Below the pieces are notes generated by a model, which saw nothing but the letters and a program-made list of their open reading frames with translations, had not been told where the DNA came from and did no database searches. 64,000 nt of DNA from Brumimicrobium sp. (GTDB taxonomy: Bacteria > Bacteroidota > Bacteroidia > Flavobacteriales_D > Crocinitomicaceae). Of the stretch, positions 9,964 through 18,756 are shown piece after piece. Location of the stretch: positions 2,466,923-2,530,922 of the forward strand of contig JAMLGZ010000001.1 in assembly GCA_023957385.1 (NCBI GenBank). The letters are read 5' to 3'. Positions within the stretch are counted from its first letter, which is position 1, and each line of letters opens with the position of its first letter. The position numbers and the translations under genes are program-made.

Positions 9964-11130
9964 ATGAAACCATACTACGGAAAAACCACCCAAGCACTCA
10001 TCGCTCTTGTTGAGGGGAATTCTATCATCAAGAATTTACTTATTCAATCGATTGAGCAAGCTCGAAAAATAAATTCTGATAGAAATACTAATCCAGCCCA
10101 AAATCTGGAGGAATATTATGATTTTATTACTTGGGCAGAAAAAGCTCTTCCATGGAACGTTTTACCCAATGTTAAGATAAGTACAATGTATGAACAGATT
10201 GATCAATGCTTGTGCTATTTCTATTTTATCAACGATCAACCACTTCGTGAAATAAACGATCAAAGTTTGTATAATAACTCTCTTCAATACATGGGGCCTT
10301 ATACTTCTTGGATGGTAGAATTCAACAAAACATTAGGAGCCTTTCTAGACACAGAGGAATCTTGGAAAGAAGAATATTATCATTTGTTATATGACGATAA
10401 ACGATTTGGATTAAACAAAGATTGGTACGAGCATCCTTCCAACTGGAAAACATTTAATCAGTTTTTTAGCCGTTATTTAAAATCTCCAAGCAAACGACCC
10501 ATCTTTGAGATGGAAAATGATTCTGTAATCGTATCTCCAGCTGACGCTGTTCCTCAAGGCGTATGGGAAATAGATGAAAATGGATATATCATACAACAAA
10601 ATGAAACCATTTTTATTAAATCAGCAAAGCTGAATTCAATTGAAAGTCTCATTGGTGAAGGGAGTGCTTATCAAACTGCTTTTAAAAAAGGAATATTCAC
10701 GCATGCCTATTTAGGTGTATCTGATTATCATCGCTATCATTTTCCTATCAGTGGAATCGTCAGAGAAATACGCATCATTCCTGCTCAATGTGCTGCCGGA
10801 TGTTATATTACATGGGATGCACAACAGCAGAAATACGTGTATGATGCCTCCATTCCTGGATGGCAATCTGTTGAAACACGGGCTTGTGTTATAGTCGAGA
10901 ATGAACATCTGGGTCTAGTAGCGTTATTACCTGTAGGTATGTCACAAGTTTGCTCTGTCAATTTTGAAAAAGAGATTCAGGTGGGTCACTCTTTCAAGAA
11001 AGGAGACATGTTGGGGTACTTCCTCTTTGGGGGATCAGATTTCATCCTCATTTTTCAAGAAGGTGTTAAATTTGAATTAACAAGTACAGAACACTTATTA
11101 ATGGGAGAAGAATACGGAAGAATCAGATAA
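9964..11130 (+). CDS. Phosphatidylserine decarboxylase family protein
   Basis: The 388-residue product belongs to the pyruvoyl-dependent PS decarboxylase family. The conserved DYHRYHFPISG block is at about residues 254-264. The self-cleavage site is the GGS motif in FLFGGSDF, with Ser358 as the expected pyruvoyl precursor, so the small alpha chain would be ~31 residues. The first ~170 residues resemble the extra N-terminal domain of the larger decarboxylases of this superfamily, the group that also contains fungal PsiD-type tryptophan decarboxylases. The enzyme may therefore act on phosphatidylserine or on a free amino acid. No pssA lies next to it. It is flanked by two direct copies of the ~200 bp repeat, which would allow loss or movement of the gene. 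Confidence 0.8.
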   Translation: MKPYYGKTTQALIALVEGNSIIKNLLIQSIEQARKINSDRNTNPAQNLEEYYDFITWAEKALPWNVLPNVKISTMYEQIDQCLCYFYFINDQPLREINDQSLYNNSLQYMGPYTSWMVEFNKTLGAFLDTEESWKEEYYHLLYDDKRFGLNKDWYEHPSNWKTFNQFFSRYLKSPSKRPIFEMENDSVIVSPADAVPQGVWEIDENGYIIQQNETIFIKSAKLNSIESLIGEGSAYQTAFKKGIFTHAYLGVSDYHRYHFPISGIVREIRIIPAQCAAGCYITWDAQQQKYVYDASIPGWQSVETRACVIVENEHLGLVALLPVGMSQVCSVNFEKEIQVGHSFKKGDMLGYFLFGGSDFILIFQEGVKFELTSTEHLLMGEEYGRIR

Positions 11131-11137
11131 TCTCTTA

Positions 11138-11347
11138 CCCATTGTGCATTTGCAAAAATAAATAAGCTTTATAATTCACTAATAGACCCCGAGCAACCAA
11201 GGTTCTCGGGGTGACAATTGTGAGGGGAGACTATCGGTCGGCAAAGCCGACCGCCTAGCCCTGTCAGTCCTCGATATTATTTTTCTGCGAAAAATAATAT
11301 CGAGGACTGACACCATAATTTACATTTTATTCTAAATGCACAACGAG
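11138..11347 (+). repeat. ~200 bp palindromic interspersed repeat, copy 2, with long perfect hairpin
   Basis: The ends form a terminal inverted repeat: CATTGTGCATTT at 11140-11151 against AAATGCACAACG at 11334-11346, which is 11 of 12 in inverse complement. The core starts at 11183 with TAGACCCCGAGC and the hairpin CCCCGAG...CTCGGGG. Its right arm differs from copy 1: it is a perfect 23-bp inverted repeat at 11263-11311 (arms begin GTCAGTCCTCG, loop TGC). The element fills almost the whole gap between two convergent genes, so it may act as a bidirectional transcription barrier, although there is no clear T-run. Confidence 0.8.
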
Positions 11348-11356
11348 TTATCTCTT

Positions 11357-13408
11357 CTACTTTTCGATACAAATTCGTGCATCTACCACACTTAATTCCT
11401 TTCCTTTTGCCTTCAATGGGTTCAAGTCTAATTCACTGATTTCAGGAGCAATATGCACCAAGGCTCCAATACGCTGAACAGTATCAATAAATTTTTCTTT
11501 GTTAAGGCCTTTCTTATTGCGATATCCTTCTATCAATGGGTAACCTTTGAGTGATTCCACCATAGCTTGCACTTCTTCGTACGACATAGGAGCTAATGCT
11601 GAAGATGTATCATTCAACAATTCCAAAAAGACACCTCCTAAGCCACAAAGAACTACGTGCCCAAAATCGCCGTGTTTTACTGCACCACAATACAATTCTT
11701 CTCCTTCTACCATTTGTTGAATTAACACAGCATTTGCACCTTTAATCTTCATCAAATCTTTGAAGGTTTCATGTACTTGCTTTTGATTAATGATATTCAA
11801 ACGAACACCATCCACATCTGATTTATGAATAGGTCCAATGACTTTCATAACAACTGGAAATTCTAATTTATCAGCAATAACATCCAACTGAGTTTCTTCA
11901 TAAATAGTCCATTGACTAGCTGACTCAATACCTGCAGCATCTAACAACTCTTTAGTCATCTCTGTATTCAAATATCCATCTGTTGCTGCATTCACAATTT
12001 CACGAATAGCAACAATATCCATTTCGGGTAGTTTTACCTTTTCAAAATTGTATTTTTTAGAAGTATAAACATGTGACAACGCTTTTCCAAGGTTCACCTC
12101 ATCTGGAAAATTCACACGTCCTCCTGCCAAGAACACTTTAATTTCGTCCGCCGCATTAATTACGGAAGGTAAAACAGGGTAGATTGGAATTTTACAAGTT
12201 TTCATCTTTGCCTCTAGCACTTCATATACATCTTTTACATTAAAGAGTCCTGAACTACCGAACACAACACACATACCGTCAATTCCTTCATATTTTTCGC
12301 AAAAATCAATGATTTCTCCCAACTGCTCTGCTGTTCCTGTTGCCAAAAAGTCAATGGGGTTAGCCGCAGATGATCCTGGGTGTAATTTCTTTAATAATTC
12401 CTTTGTTTTAGATGGATCTAGAGGAGGAACAGAAAGTCCGTTTGAAGTCAATGCATCAGTCAACATAACAGCAGATCCACCTGCGTGCGTGATAATAGCA
12501 ATGTTACTTCCTTTCAATTCTTTCGTTTGTAACACACCTGCAACCGCAATCAATTCATCACGACTACTACAATATACAATTCCAGCTTTTTTAAATAAAG
12601 CACGGATAACTACATCCGATGTAGCTAAAGCTCCTGTATGTGAAGAAGCCGCTCTACCTCCAGCTTCGGAGAATCCAGATTTAATAGCTGCAATTTGACA
12701 TCCTTTTTGGATGAGAGAGGTAGCGTGTTTTAAAAACTTAAATGGATTTTTAACTTGTTCTAAATAGAGTAGTTTTACTTTGGGACTCTTTCCTTCAACA
12801 TAAGTTACATCTAAGTATTCTAGAATTTCTTCTACTCCAGTTTGTGCTGCATTTCCAATCGAATAAATAGAGGAGAACTTCAGTCCTATCAACATAGCAG
12901 CCTCCATGATAAATACAGCTGTTGCTCCCGAACTAGAGATCATTTCGCATCCCATAGGGTCATACGCAGGTACAGGAGTAGTAAATACACCTTTATAATT
13001 ACCATTGATGATTCCGATACAATTTGGTCCAATTAAAGTTGCATTATGCGCATTAATCAGAGAAACCATTTCTTTTTCAAGCTTAATTCCCTCCTCGCCC
13101 GCTTCAGAGAAACCTGCAGAGAATAAAATAAATGCCTTGGTCCCTTTTCCTAACAAAGTTCTAATTGCTTCCAAACAAAAATTAGAGGGGATTGAAATAA
13201 TAGCCAAATCAACTTCTTCAATTTCTTCCACACTAGCTACAGGCGTAACACCTTTAATATTTATCCCTTTTGGATTCACTCCATAAATTGTCCCCTTAAA
13301 TTTTCCGTCTATTAAATTTTGAATCACCATTCCTCCTGGTTTATTCTTGTGCTCTGATGCTCCAACGACAGCAATACTTTTAGGGTTTATTAATTGAGAA
13401 TTAATCAT
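11357..13408 (-). CDS. Acyl/acetyl-CoA synthetase, NDP-forming (fused alpha-beta)
   Basis: The 683-residue protein has the fused layout of ADP-forming acetyl-CoA synthetases and related acyl-CoA ligases. A CoA-binding Rossmann domain is at about residues 8-130 (VVGASEHKNKPGG), followed by succinyl-CoA-ligase-like flavodoxin domains to about 460 and an ATP-grasp domain in the last ~220 residues. The phosphohistidine loop SSHTGALAT is present (His257). Known members convert acyl-CoA, ADP and phosphate to the acid, CoA and ATP, or act in reverse. The substrate cannot be read from the sequence. It is a single gene, convergent with the decarboxylase gene and divergent from phoH. Confidence 0.85.
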   Translation of the reverse strand: MINSQLINPKSIAVVGASEHKNKPGGMVIQNLIDGKFKGTIYGVNPKGINIKGVTPVASVEEIEEVDLAIISIPSNFCLEAIRTLLGKGTKAFILFSAGFSEAGEEGIKLEKEMVSLINAHNATLIGPNCIGIINGNYKGVFTTPVPAYDPMGCEMISSSGATAVFIMEAAMLIGLKFSSIYSIGNAAQTGVEEILEYLDVTYVEGKSPKVKLLYLEQVKNPFKFLKHATSLIQKGCQIAAIKSGFSEAGGRAASSHTGALATSDVVIRALFKKAGIVYCSSRDELIAVAGVLQTKELKGSNIAIITHAGGSAVMLTDALTSNGLSVPPLDPSKTKELLKKLHPGSSAANPIDFLATGTAEQLGEIIDFCEKYEGIDGMCVVFGSSGLFNVKDVYEVLEAKMKTCKIPIYPVLPSVINAADEIKVFLAGGRVNFPDEVNLGKALSHVYTSKKYNFEKVKLPEMDIVAIREIVNAATDGYLNTEMTKELLDAAGIESASQWTIYEETQLDVIADKLEFPVVMKVIGPIHKSDVDGVRLNIINQKQVHETFKDLMKIKGANAVLIQQMVEGEELYCGAVKHGDFGHVVLCGLGGVFLELLNDTSSALAPMSYEEVQAMVESLKGYPLIEGYRNKKGLNKEKFIDTVQRIGALVHIAPEISELDLNPLKAKGKELSVVDARICIEK

Positions 13409-13612
13409 TTCTTATTCGATTTTGCAGTAAATATAATAGGTATTTAACTAATTTAGGACTAAACTATCTTTTAAACATGTAAAAAATGACAAAAGTCAAC
13501 TCACTTATAAAAATAATCAACCACTACAGGAAGTTATTAACAGCTATTGTTTTTTACACTGAATTATATATACATTTACTTTTCATAACATTACAACTAA
13601 AAAAATAGCGTA

Positions 13613-14554
13613 TTGCAAGAACTGAGATTAGAAATTCAAGATGTTGATCCAGTAGAATTATTAGGGATTAACAATGTAAAACTTAACTTATTAAAAAAGT
13701 ATTTTCCCGATTTACAAATCTCCTCTCGAGGGAATATTGTTACGGTTCAAGGTGAAGAAGAGATTATTTCTCAATTTGAATTAAAATGGCAGCGTTTACT
13801 AGCTTTTATTAAAAAGTATGGGCAGTTGCATGAAAACAATATTGACAATATTATGACGGAAGATCCCTCCGATTTATTGTCAGGAAATGGCGATGAAACC
13901 ATACTTTTTGGAGTTGGTGGCGCAATTATTAAAGGGCGCACCTACAACCAACGTAAAATGGTTGAAGTTGTGGGAAAAAAGAATATGGTTTTTGCCGTGG
14001 GTCCAGCAGGTACAGGTAAAACCTATACCGCTGTCGCCTTAGCTGTTCGTGCTTTAAAGAACAAAGAAGTAAAGCGAATCATCTTAACACGCCCTGCAGT
14101 TGAAGCTGGTGAAAATTTAGGTTTCTTACCGGGAGACTTAAAAGAAAAGTTAGATCCATACATGATGCCTTTATACGATGCCCTACGCGACATGATTCCA
14201 GCAGAAAAACTCTTAAACTATATAGAAGTAGGAACGATTGAGATTGCTCCGTTAGCATTTATGAGGGGAAGGACTTTGGATAAGGCATTCGTTATTTTGG
14301 ATGAAGCTCAAAATACAACAGTGAGCCAAATGCGTATGTTCCTTACGCGTATGGGACGCGATGCCACTTTCGTAATTACGGGAGATGTATCACAAATTGA
14401 CCTTCCTTCTAAACAAAAATCCGGACTCATATATGCCGTAGATGTGTTAAAAAACATCGATGATATCGGTATCATCCAATTGAATAAGAATGATGTCATT
14501 CGTCATAAACTCGTTAAACAGATTATAGAAGCATTTGACGAGCATCCTGAATAG
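13613..14554 (+). CDS. PhoH-family ATPase
   Basis: The 313-residue product is a PhoH-like P-loop ATPase of the YbeZ type. The Walker A motif GPAGTGKT is at residues 130-137 and Walker B with VILDEAQN at about 227-234. The N-terminal ~100 residues form the small KH-like part usual in this family. The start appears to be TTG at 13613, which gives the expected family length; no ATG fits as well. YbeZ-type proteins are linked to RNA metabolism and ribosome maturation with YbeY, but ybeY is not adjacent here. The stop lies 37 bases before fabD. Confidence 0.88.
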   Translation: MQELRLEIQDVDPVELLGINNVKLNLLKKYFPDLQISSRGNIVTVQGEEEIISQFELKWQRLLAFIKKYGQLHENNIDNIMTEDPSDLLSGNGDETILFGVGGAIIKGRTYNQRKMVEVVGKKNMVFAVGPAGTGKTYTAVALAVRALKNKEVKRIILTRPAVEAGENLGFLPGDLKEKLDPYMMPLYDALRDMIPAEKLLNYIEVGTIEIAPLAFMRGRTLDKAFVILDEAQNTTVSQMRMFLTRMGRDATFVITGDVSQIDLPSKQKSGLIYAVDVLKNIDDIGIIQLNKNDVIRHKLVKQIIEAFDEHPE

Positions 14555-14563
14555 ATTTTATGT

Positions 14564-14571
14564 TATTTTTG
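14564..14571 (+). promoter_or_regulatory. -7 promoter element of fabD
   Basis: TATTTTTG fits the Bacteroidota -7 consensus TAnnTTTG and lies just after the phoH stop, 20 bases before the fabD ATG. It suggests that fabD has its own promoter with a very short leader. Confidence 0.5.
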
Positions 14572-14591
14572 CACCACAAACAAAAGAGAAT

Positions 14592-15479
14592 ATGAAAGCA
14601 TACGTTTTTCCGGGACAAGGAGCCCAATTTCCAGGAATGGGAAAAGAATTATACGACAACTCACCCATCGCCAAAGAGTTATTCCATAAAGCAAATGATA
14701 TTTTAGGGTTTGACATTACCAACATCATGTTCAATGGAACGGAAGATGAATTAAGACAAACCAAAGTAACTCAACCTGCAATCTTTTTACACTCTGTAAT
14801 TTTAGCTAAAGTTTTAGGTGACCAGTTCAAGCCCGATATGGTGGCTGGGCATTCCTTAGGGGAACTTTCTGCTATGGTGGCTATAGGAATTCTTTCCTTC
14901 GAAGATGGATTAAAATTAGTTTCTGAGCGTGCATTGGCTATGCAAGCTGCTTGTGAAACTGAACCTTCTACTATGGCTGCTATTCTTGGGTTAGAAGACA
15001 ATGTAATCGAAGAAATTTGTACTAATATTGATGAAGTGGTTGTTGCAGCAAACTACAATTGTCCGGGTCAATTAGTGATTTCTGGCTCTAATAAAGGAAT
15101 TGAAATTGCTTGTGAAAAAGCCATTGCTGCAGGTGCAAAACGTGCTTTGCCGCTATCTGTTGGTGGTGCTTTCCACTCTCCCTTGATGGAACCTGCTCGT
15201 GAAAGACTTGCGAAAGCTATAGAGAATTCAGCTTTCTCTCAAGGGATATGCCCTGTTTATCAAAATGTAACAGCAAAAGGAGAAACAGATACTGAACTAA
15301 TTAAGAAAAACTTAATTGCACAATTAACTGCTCCTGTGAAATGGACACAAATCATGCAACAAATGATTAGTGATGGCTGTACTGAAGTGATTGAAGTTGG
15401 TCCGGGCAAAGTACTTCAAGGACTTTTCAAAAAGATAGACAGAGCTTTCCCTACTTCCAGTGCGGAAATGAATGCATAA
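14592..15479 (+). CDS. fabD: Malonyl-CoA:ACP transacylase
   Basis: FabD loads malonate from CoA onto acyl carrier protein for fatty acid synthesis. The frame opens at 14535, but the ATG at 14592 gives the canonical start MKAYVFPGQGAQFPGMG (295 residues) and follows a -7 box. The nucleophile motif GHSLGE (Ser88), the GQGAQ oxyanion-hole motif and the catalytic His in GAFHSPLM are all present. The gene sits alone among unrelated genes and no other fab gene adjoins it. Confidence 0.95.
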   Translation: MKAYVFPGQGAQFPGMGKELYDNSPIAKELFHKANDILGFDITNIMFNGTEDELRQTKVTQPAIFLHSVILAKVLGDQFKPDMVAGHSLGELSAMVAIGILSFEDGLKLVSERALAMQAACETEPSTMAAILGLEDNVIEEICTNIDEVVVAANYNCPGQLVISGSNKGIEIACEKAIAAGAKRALPLSVGGAFHSPLMEPARERLAKAIENSAFSQGICPVYQNVTAKGETDTELIKKNLIAQLTAPVKWTQIMQQMISDGCTEVIEVGPGKVLQGLFKKIDRAFPTSSAEMNA

Positions 15480-15507
15480 GAAATATCGTCTCGCTAAATA
15501 ATACAGT

Positions 15508-16074
15508 ATGCATGCCATTGAACCATATTATAACTGGCGAGATTACTATATTTCTTCAGAAGATGATCGTTCTCCTTTTTACGAACGTGAATACAGTGAA
15601 TTTGAATTCTCCGAACAGATTTATAACTTCCTGATTCATCCTCAATGGGACAACTTTGGGTCTCCTACCCTCTTCATGAAAATTCTTTATACAGATTATG
15701 AGGAAGGATATACCATCATTGAGCTTATTGGGGAATGGAATGATGCTATTAATAATGACATTATGTTTCTCAAACGAGAAATTGTTGAACACATGTTGGG
15801 AGAAGGAATTAATAAATTTATTCTCATCGGTGAAAATGTGCTCAACTTTCATTATTCCGACGATTGTTATTATGAAGAATGGTTTGATGAAGTGGATGAT
15901 GGATATATAGCGCTTGTGAATTTTCATCCACATGTTGTGAAGGAATTCGGTTATATCAATATCGATCAATATTTTGTGATGGGAGGAGATTTAGAAGAAG
16001 TTTCTTGGAGAACATATACGCCCGAACAGTTTTTTGAAATTATTGATGGGTATGTGATGAAAAGAATTGGTTAA
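15508..16074 (+). CDS. Conserved-looking hypothetical protein
   Basis: The 188-residue cytoplasmic-type product is very acidic and aromatic, with many Tyr, Phe, Trp, Asp and Glu. It has no signal peptide or transmembrane segment. It begins 28 bases after fabD on the same strand, so cotranscription is likely. I do not recognise the family. The even codon pattern, the normal start and the length relative to other frames support a real gene. Confidence 0.75.
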   Translation: MHAIEPYYNWRDYYISSEDDRSPFYEREYSEFEFSEQIYNFLIHPQWDNFGSPTLFMKILYTDYEEGYTIIELIGEWNDAINNDIMFLKREIVEHMLGEGINKFILIGENVLNFHYSDDCYYEEWFDEVDDGYIALVNFHPHVVKEFGYINIDQYFVMGGDLEEVSWRTYTPEQFFEIIDGYVMKRIG

Positions 16075-16080
16075 TTAACT

Positions 16081-16195
16081 AAATCTTTTAACCTCTAAGC
16101 AAGTTAAGGTTTGATACAAAGGTCGATTAGCTTAGTGTACTTTGTGAAAAAAACTTTGCAACCTTTGCGGTTAAACTTGCGGTTAAATCAAATAA
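16081..16195 (-). repeat. Degenerate intergenic repeat (accgcaaag-type units)
   Basis: Read on the minus strand, the fabD-side to lpdA gap contains repeated units such as TTTAACCGCAA, AACCGCAAAGG, TTGCAAAG and CACAAAG. Such loose tandem units are common between genes in flavobacterial genomes. No coding capacity was seen. The segment from 16196 on carries a plausible lpdA -7 box, TAATTTCG at 16205. Confidence 0.4.
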
Positions 16196-16238
16196 AAATC
16201 CTTAATTTCGTCCAGAATTTGATAGAAAATATACAATT

Positions 16239-17630
16239 ATGAATTACGATATTATTGTTCTTGGTAGTGGTCCTGGTGGATATGTTACCGCTATACGTGC
16301 CTCACAACTTGGTTTAAAAACTGCAGTTATCGAAAAAGAAGCATTGGGTGGAATCTGTTTAAACTGGGGGTGTATTCCTACTAAAGCTTTATTGAAAAGT
16401 GCACAGGTATTTGAATATTTAAACCATGCTGAAGAATATGGTATCAGCGTAAAAGGTGGTACTGCTAATTTTGATGAAATTATCAAAAGAAGTCGCGGCG
16501 TAGCTGAAGGCATGAGCAAAGGAGTTCAATTTCTTATGAAAAAGAACAAAATTGATGTGATTATGGGAACAGGTAAATTACTGGCTGGAAAGAAAGTAGA
16601 AGTTACCGATAAAGACGGAAAGAAAACTACTTATGCAGCGGATAAAGGTATAATCATCGCTACAGGAGCTCGTTCTAGAGAATTACCTAATTTAAAACAA
16701 GACGGTAAAAACGTGATTGGATACCGTGAAGCAATGTCTTTACCTAAACAACCAAAGAAAATGGTGGTTGTTGGTTCAGGTGCAATTGGAGTGGAATTTT
16801 CATATTTCTACAATGCAATCGGAACTGAAGTAACCATTGTTGAATTCATGGATAGAATTGTTCCTGTAGAGGATAAAGATGTTTCTAAAGAATTTGAAAA
16901 AGCGATTAAAAAACAAGGCATTAAGGTGATGACTAGCTCTTCTGTTGAGAAGGTGGATGTAAAAGCTGGAGCTTGTACCGTACATATTAAAACCGACAAA
17001 GGAATGGAAACTATCGAATGTGATGTTGTTCTTTCTGCTGTTGGTATAGAAGCAAATATTCAAGGAATCGGATTGGAAGAAGTAGGAATCGCTACAGATA
17101 AAGGAAAAATCATGGTAAATGATTTCTATCAAACAAACATCCCAGGATATTTTGCAATTGGTGACTGTGTACCAGGACAAGCCTTAGCTCACGTTGCTAG
17201 TGCTGAAGGTATCACTTGTGTTGAGAAAATTGCTGGACACAATCCTTCACCAATTGATTATAACAACATTCCAGGTTGTACCTATGCTTCTCCAGAAATT
17301 GCTTCAGTTGGATATACAGAAGAAAAAGCAAAAGAAGCTGGATACGATGTTAAAGTTGGTAAATTCCCATTCTCCGCTTCTGGTAAAGCAAGTGCTGCCG
17401 GAGCTAAAGATGGTTTTGTAAAATTAATTTTCGATGCTAAATACGGTGAACTATTAGGTGGTCACATGATTGGTTACAACGTAACTGAAATGATTGCCGA
17501 AATCGTTGCTATTCGCAAATTAGAAACTACCGGAGAAGAGCTGATTAAAACTGTTCACCCTCACCCAACTATGTCAGAAGCTGTAATGGAAGCAGCTGCA
17601 GCAGCATACGGAGAGGTTATCCATCTATAA
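16239..17630 (+). CDS. lpdA: Dihydrolipoyl dehydrogenase (E3)
   Basis: This is the FAD- and NAD-dependent E3 subunit that reoxidises lipoyl groups of 2-oxoacid dehydrogenases and the glycine cleavage system. At 463 residues it has the family length. An N-terminal FAD motif GSGPGGYVTA is followed by the redox disulfide CLNWGC (Cys40/Cys45), an NAD-binding GSGAIGVEF motif near residue 175 and the C-terminal HPHPTMSEA with catalytic His442. No E1/E2 genes are nearby; the gene is monocistronic, with its own terminator. Confidence 0.95.
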   Translation: MNYDIIVLGSGPGGYVTAIRASQLGLKTAVIEKEALGGICLNWGCIPTKALLKSAQVFEYLNHAEEYGISVKGGTANFDEIIKRSRGVAEGMSKGVQFLMKKNKIDVIMGTGKLLAGKKVEVTDKDGKKTTYAADKGIIIATGARSRELPNLKQDGKNVIGYREAMSLPKQPKKMVVVGSGAIGVEFSYFYNAIGTEVTIVEFMDRIVPVEDKDVSKEFEKAIKKQGIKVMTSSSVEKVDVKAGACTVHIKTDKGMETIECDVVLSAVGIEANIQGIGLEEVGIATDKGKIMVNDFYQTNIPGYFAIGDCVPGQALAHVASAEGITCVEKIAGHNPSPIDYNNIPGCTYASPEIASVGYTEEKAKEAGYDVKVGKFPFSASGKASAAGAKDGFVKLIFDAKYGELLGGHMIGYNVTEMIAEIVAIRKLETTGEELIKTVHPHPTMSEAVMEAAAAAYGEVIHL

Positions 17631-17671
17631 TAGATACGCTAATTTCCATTTTTTGGAATTCGAACCATTAA

Positions 17672-17700
17672 AGAGACAGCAAAACTGTCTCTTTTTTTTT
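17672..17700 (+). terminator. Rho-independent terminator of lpdA
   Basis: The hairpin AGAGACAG-CAAAA-CTGTCTCT is followed by an uninterrupted T-run, 42 bases after the lpdA stop. The remaining gap to rpsT shows nothing else. Confidence 0.9.
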
Positions 17701-17856
17701 GATCTTCTGTTCAATAAATGTTTTGGTGCAGGAAGATTGTGGGGATTACGTCTAGGCAATATAAATTAAACCCAATAGCGAATTCAAAGAGAATCTACAA
17801 ATACACCAAGTACCTCCTAAATGGCAAATATCTTCCTTTTACACAAGCATAAAACC

Positions 17857-17884
17857 AAAAAAGGGGATACGTTTCCGCATCCCC
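17857..17884 (-). terminator. Rho-independent terminator of rpsT
   Basis: On the minus strand a GGGGAT...ATCCCC hairpin (one internal mismatch) is followed by six T. It lies 26 bases beyond the rpsT stop. Confidence 0.85.
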
Positions 17885-17909
17885 TACATTTCTTCTCAAA
17901 ACAGTTTAC

Positions 17910-18161
17910 TTATAATTTAGCAATATGAACTGCTAAACCAGACTTAAGGTTTGCTGCCTTGTTTTTGTGAATAATATTTTTCTTAGCAATCTTATCAATC
18001 ATGGAAGAAACTACAGTAAATTGCTTTTCTGCTTCTTTTTTATCAGTAGTTGCACGTAAATCTCTAATCGCATTACGTGTAGTTTTATGCTGATACTTGT
18101 TTAAAATTCTCTTAGCCTCGTCTGAACGAGTTCTTTTAATTGTTGACTTATGATTTGCCAT
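17910..18161 (-). CDS. rpsT: 30S ribosomal protein S20
   Basis: The 83-residue, lysine-rich helical protein starts MANHKSTIKRTRSDEAKR, the usual S20 opening, and has the SMIDKIAKKNIIHKNKAAN-type C-terminal half. S20 binds 16S rRNA early in small-subunit assembly. It lies downstream of two tRNA-Glu genes on the same strand, and a strong terminator follows it. Confidence 0.95.
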   Translation of the reverse strand: MANHKSTIKRTRSDEAKRILNKYQHKTTRNAIRDLRATTDKKEAEKQFTVVSSMIDKIAKKNIIHKNKAANLKSGLAVHIAKL

Positions 18162-18205
18162 ACTTCTTTAATTCTAAATTAATTCTTTACTTTCAATAAA
18201 ATAAG

Positions 18206-18277
18206 TAGCCCATAGGAGAATCGAACTCCTGTTACCAGGATGAAAACCTGATGTCCTAACCACTAGACGAATGGGCC
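18206..18277 (-). tRNA. tRNA-Glu (anticodon TTC)
   Basis: 72 nt. The acceptor stem GGCCCAT / ATGGGCT pairs with a G-T first pair. The anticodon loop TTTTCAT gives TTC, and the T arm contains GTTCGATTC. CCA is not encoded. It is identical to the second copy 70 bp upstream. Confidence 0.95.
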
Positions 18278-18347
18278 GCGTTTTAAATAATTCAATTTAA
18301 TCATTCTCGTTTGAATGATAGAAGGTGAATTTTCCTTCAAATTTTAG

Positions 18348-18419
18348 TAGCCCATAGGAGAATCGAACTCCTGTTACCAGGATGAAAACCTGATGTCCTA
18401 ACCACTAGACGAATGGGCC
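18348..18419 (-). tRNA. tRNA-Glu (anticodon TTC), second copy
   Basis: The 72-nt sequence is identical to the copy at 18206-18277, in the same orientation and separated by a non-repeated 70-base spacer. This is a tandem duplication, likely transcribed together leftward. Confidence 0.95.
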
Positions 18420-18630
18420 AAAATTTCAATACCTCAAAAATCGGAGTGCAAATATATACACTTTTGGGATAAAAACAAACTATTTCAAGTTTTTTTTAAG
18501 TACATAAACTACTGAAATTTGCCGAACTTTAAAGAAATACTATGTTCTTATAAAAGTATTTGTTTTAATATCCTGAAAGCGAACTATATTACACCAATCT
18601 CAAAGAGATGCATGGTGCTATCTAAAAAGT

Positions 18631-18664
18631 GCGAGAGGGAAAAACAGGCGTTCTTCCCTCTCGC
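18631..18664. other. Orphan 11-bp perfect hairpin
   Basis: GCGAGAGGGAA and TTCCCTCTCGC form a perfect 11-bp stem with a 12-base loop, followed by the pyrimidine/A pattern AACCTAACCTAACCACC. There is no T-run and no gene on either side that it clearly serves. The IS4 element begins ~90 bases to the right, so this may be the leader or end of something interrupted by that insertion. The 18420-18856 gap otherwise holds only AT-rich sequence and the IS end. Confidence 0.5.
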
Positions 18665-18756
18665 TAATCAACCTAACCTAACCACCTAAATCATTACAAA
18701 TATAAACATAGTTTCTTATATCTACTAAAAAAAAAATGTTAAAAATGAGGTTTAAT

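Noticed and set aside
13409..13612. Long AT-rich gap before phoH as a possible small gene or RNA
   Set aside because: No start codon with a convincing frame, no hairpin and no terminator; it only contains divergent promoter regions.
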